Source: Nitrososphaerales archaeon (GTDB lineage: Archaea > Thermoproteota > Nitrososphaeria > Nitrososphaerales > Gagatemarchaeaceae). From it: DNA of 41,233 bases. How positions within the stretch are numbered: the first letter of the stretch is position 1; the number at the start of each line of letters is the position of its first letter. A model generated the notes under the pieces. That model worked only from the letters and a program-made list of their open reading frames with translations. It ran no database searches and was not told the DNA's origin. The stretch lies in the NCBI GenBank assembly GCA_032906765.1, contig JAJTZB010000011.1:1-41233 (forward strand). Reading direction: 5' to 3'. Of the stretch, positions 39,619-41,233 are shown in pieces. A program made the translations under genes and the position numbers.

Positions 39619-39656
39619 GAAACCTTAAGCTAAAGTCTGCAATTGGGAATCTTGGA

Positions 39657-39935
39657 ATGCCGCACAGAATCCAGATATTTTCTGGTGGTTGCAGGCTCTG
39701 CGAGCAGGCGGCGGAGATTATCGAGGTGGGCAAATGCAAGGATTGCGTTATGGAGACGCTGGATGTCAGGGACTCGAAGAACGGAAAACTCATGCGGCAC
39801 TACGCTATCAGCTCCGTACCTAGCATCGTCATCGATGGAAGGATAAAGGTGGCGGGGGTTCCAGACTTCCCATGGTTCTGCGGGGATGAATTCTACAAGA
39901 TACTCGAGGGAAAATACCCGTTGAAGAGACGATAG
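39657..39935 (+). CDS. Thioredoxin/glutaredoxin-like protein
   Basis: A 92-residue thioredoxin-fold protein. The first strand ends in FSGGCRLC with Cys12 and Cys15 as the redox pair. The cis-Pro turn is SSVPSIVIDG. A second Cys pair, Cys27 and Cys30 (CKDC), is unusual for this small fold and could bind a metal or form a second disulfide. The membrane protein with a CPC motif is divergently encoded next to it. It is cytoplasmic, since no signal peptide is present. Confidence 0.82.
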   Translation: MPHRIQIFSGGCRLCEQAAEIIEVGKCKDCVMETLDVRDSKNGKLMRHYAISSVPSIVIDGRIKVAGVPDFPWFCGDEFYKILEGKYPLKRR

Positions 39936-40243
39936 ATTAGCGACGTGATGAATCTGGTTCTGTGGCCCTCAAGCTTGAGATTTCTGCCGGATACGATTCT
40001 TCGATGGACCGTAAAGGGCTCCGGTGGAGCGGGATCCCAGTCTGGGAAACAAATACCAAAGACCACGGCGATTCGTTTGTACGCGTAACACCATCTGCAG
40101 ACATGTTGTCTAGGGGTGGAAAGAAAGGGGTTACAGCTCCGATCGGTGTGAAGTACCACCGGACTCGGACTATGGCAATAACGGTTGGGAAAAAGGAGAC
40201 CGTGGTATTTTTAACCTCGACTGTGGCTATGATAAGTTACAAT

Positions 40244-40275
40244 GGAACCCGAGAAGTCCGCGAAGATCGGGTTCC
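40244..40275. repeat. Perfect 9-bp hairpin
   Basis: GGAACCCGA and TCGGGTTCC pair perfectly around a 14-base loop, about 30 bp after a TATA-like box. No T-run follows. Confidence 0.5.
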
Positions 40276-40295
40276 GAACGCCCCGGAGTGTGGGC

Positions 40296-40309
40296 CCCGT
40301 CGGGCCCGC
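40296..40309 (+). repeat. 14-bp direct repeat, left copy
   Basis: CCCGTCGGGCCCGC recurs exactly at 41138-41151. The two copies flank the toxin-antitoxin genes. Here the repeat is part of a GGGCCC-CGTC-GGGCCC hairpin. Confidence 0.5.
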
Positions 40310-40376
40310 AGAATCAATTCCAAGTTGACTTCATCAGATTTGAATTTCCCCGAGATAGCGAAGGGCCGGCGATTAG

Positions 40377-40409
40377 CCTTATATCCTCATATTAACATGG
40401 TATTAATAT
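40377..40409 (+). promoter_or_regulatory. Promoter and palindromic operator of the toxin-antitoxin genes
   Basis: The TATA box CCTTATATCC (40377-40386) is about 26 bp before ATG 40408, predicting a leaderless transcript. ATATTAA (40389-40395) and TTAATAT (40403-40409) form an inverted repeat covering the start site, as expected for antitoxin autorepression. Confidence 0.6.
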
Positions 40410-40650
40410 GGTCAAGGCGATCGTCGAGATAGACAAGCAAGCAAACAAAGTAATCAACGTCGTCAAGGCTCAGTACGGTTTGAAGGACAAGTCACAGGCA
40501 ATTAACGAGATGGCAAAACAGTATAGGGAGCTGGTGCTTGAATCTGGAGTCAGACCAGAGTACCTTAGGAAGTTGAAGAGGATCCGGGAGGAACCGATAA
40601 TCAGAGTTGGAAGCATCAGCGACTTCAAGAAAAGATACGGTCAGAAATGA
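40408..40650 (+). CDS. Antitoxin of a RelE-type system (DUF2683-like)
   Basis: An 80-residue protein starting VKAIVEIDKQANKVINVVKAQ, the strand-helix layout of a ribbon-helix-helix DNA-binding domain. A charged C-terminal half ending FKKRYGQK would wrap the toxin. Its stop codon is directly followed by the ATG of the toxin. The palindrome over its start supports autoregulation. It resembles archaeal DUF2683 antitoxins. Confidence 0.78.
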   Translation: MVKAIVEIDKQANKVINVVKAQYGLKDKSQAINEMAKQYRELVLESGVRPEYLRKLKRIREEPIIRVGSISDFKKRYGQK

Positions 40651-40917
40651 ATGTATGAACTGGAAACCAGGGAGCACGTTGATAGAGCCTTCAGGAAGCT
40701 GGCTAGAAAGAATCCAAATCAGATGGAAGTCATAACCAAGAAGATTCAAGAGGTTCTGGAAGATCCGCGCAGGTTCAAGCCAATGCATTTCCCACTGGCG
40801 GGTATGCGGAGGGTTCACTTCGGCAACTTCGTCCTCCTATTTTCGATTGACGAGCAGAGAAGGACCGTTATCCTCGAAGACTATGAGCATCACGACAAGA
40901 TTTACAGGAAGAAGTGA
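40651..40917 (+). CDS. RelE/ParE-superfamily toxin
   Basis: RelE toxins cut mRNA at the ribosome. The 88-residue protein has the family layout: two N-terminal helices (VDRAFRKLARKNP, ITKKIQEVLEDP), then strands with MRRVHFGNFVLLFSID and TVILEDYEHHDKIY, ending KIYRKK. Basic and aromatic residues near the C-terminus match catalytic positions in related toxins. It abuts the antitoxin stop codon with no gap. It appears complete. Confidence 0.82.
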   Translation: MYELETREHVDRAFRKLARKNPNQMEVITKKIQEVLEDPRRFKPMHFPLAGMRRVHFGNFVLLFSIDEQRRTVILEDYEHHDKIYRKK

Positions 40918-40976
40918 GTGAATTGAAGGAGTTCCGAAATTCAGAGCAGTCGCAGTCGAGTTCAAACCTTCCTTAA

Positions 40977-41102
40977 TACGAACCCGTCAAACAGAACCAT
41001 TTCCAGCTACGTCTTAGTCTATGAACAGACCTCTCCGTTTTGATTAACAAACATCGCGTCAGAGGACTCTGGTCCGAATCCTTCGCGGTACGAACCCGTC
41101 AA
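40977..41102 (+). repeat. Pair of 14-bp direct repeats
   Basis: TACGAACCCGTCAA occurs at 40977-40990 and 41089-41102, 112 bp apart. Similar CCATTTC sequence follows each copy, so the full unit is about 30 bp and imperfect. Confidence 0.55.
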
Positions 41103-41137
41103 CCGTACCCATTTCTAGGCGTGAATTTACGTCGTGT

Positions 41138-41151
41138 CCCGTCGGGCCCGC
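41138..41151 (+). repeat. 14-bp direct repeat, right copy
   Basis: CCCGTCGGGCCCGC is identical to 40296-40309. Together they flank the toxin-antitoxin cassette, 842 bp apart. Confidence 0.5.
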
Positions 41152-41172
41152 CCTCCAGGGCGTGGGGTCAAC

Positions 41173-41233
41173 ATGCTACAACGAGCGGGAGTTCTGGACG
41201 AAGAAGGCATACCATTAGTCTGGCATTGGATTT
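41173..41233 (+). CDS. Possible 5' end of a gene (truncated by the window)
   Basis: An open frame from ATG 41173 to the end encodes 20 residues beginning MLQRAGVLDEEGIPLVW. It is too short to identify and there is no clear promoter. Confidence 0.2.
   Translation, partial: MLQRAGVLDEEGIPLVWHWI

Larger units (their letters stand above)
39936..40407. other. Intergenic stretch with hairpins before the toxin-antitoxin genes
   Basis: A 9-bp hairpin (40244-40275) and a GGGCCC stem-loop (40292-40307) follow a TATA-like ATTTTTAACC near 40206-40215. A frame across 39962-40432 exists but lacks coding character and runs into the next gene. A small RNA is possible. Confidence 0.4.
40918..41172. other. 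Repeat-rich intergenic stretch after the toxin gene
   Basis: Contains a pair of 14-bp direct repeats with similar flanks, a tRNA-like GGTCCGAATCC near 41071, and the right copy of the CCCGTCGGGCCCGC repeat. No protein gene is seen. Confidence 0.5.

Noticed and set aside
39962-40432. 156-codon plus-strand frame before the toxin-antitoxin genes
   Set aside because: Crosses two hairpins and the promoter and start of the antitoxin; composition not protein-like.

Overview
The window looks archaeal and most likely comes from a non-ammonia-oxidising lineage of Nitrososphaerota (Thaumarchaeota). It carries two TFB genes, a Nob1-type PIN/zinc-ribbon protein, archaeal CoaBC and NaPRTase, and two tRNA genes with probable introns. 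Many genes have a TATA-like box about 26 bp before a start codon, the leaderless arrangement. The lineage is an inference. Coding density is high and most genes are GC-rich.

Layout. 0-5 kb: the tail of a quinone-oxidoreductase-like gene, a gene-poor stretch with a tRNA scar, an Lrp-type double ligand-domain protein divergent from an ACT-like protein, TFB copy 1, HflX and a coiled-coil protein. 5-13.2 kb: LhgO-like oxidase, MoeB-rhodanese, an ABC-2 exporter, peroxiredoxin, and a minus-strand run of membrane proteins, a small ORF, BirA and an FAH-family hydrolase. 13.3-14.2 kb: small regulators, then tRNA-His. 14.16-18.86 kb: a likely integrated element, made of tRNA-His, a tyrosine recombinase, an AbiE-like pair behind a duplicated promoter motif, and a membrane protein. 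It is bounded by a 14-bp copy of the tRNA 3' end. 18.9-26.4 kb: a catabolic block of cyclase-family hydrolase, GS-like enzyme and FluG-like amidohydrolase on a shared promoter, gamma-glutamyltransferase, APC permease and PuuE-type allantoinase. 26.4-33.6 kb: CBS protein, nucleotidyltransferase-fold protein, phosphoesterase, the nicotinate salvage genes with a Nudix-like gene, tRNA-Ala, TFB copy 2 and Nob1. 33.7-36.75 kb: a patch containing a stand-alone Cas1-family protein, an Sm-like small protein, a zinc-ribbon protein and tRNA 3' scars. 36.75-41.2 kb: a nitrilase-family enzyme and CoaBC, a thioredoxin-like/membrane-protein pair, and a RelE-type toxin-antitoxin cassette among repeats.

The most unusual item is the Cas1-family protein at 33.76-34.74 kb. 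It keeps the catalytic E, H and D residues, lacks room for the usual N-terminal beta domain, and has no cas2, CRISPR array or DNA polymerase nearby. The AbiE-bearing tRNA-His element is the clearest mobile element. The catabolic block suggests growth on gamma-glutamyl compounds, amides or ureides.
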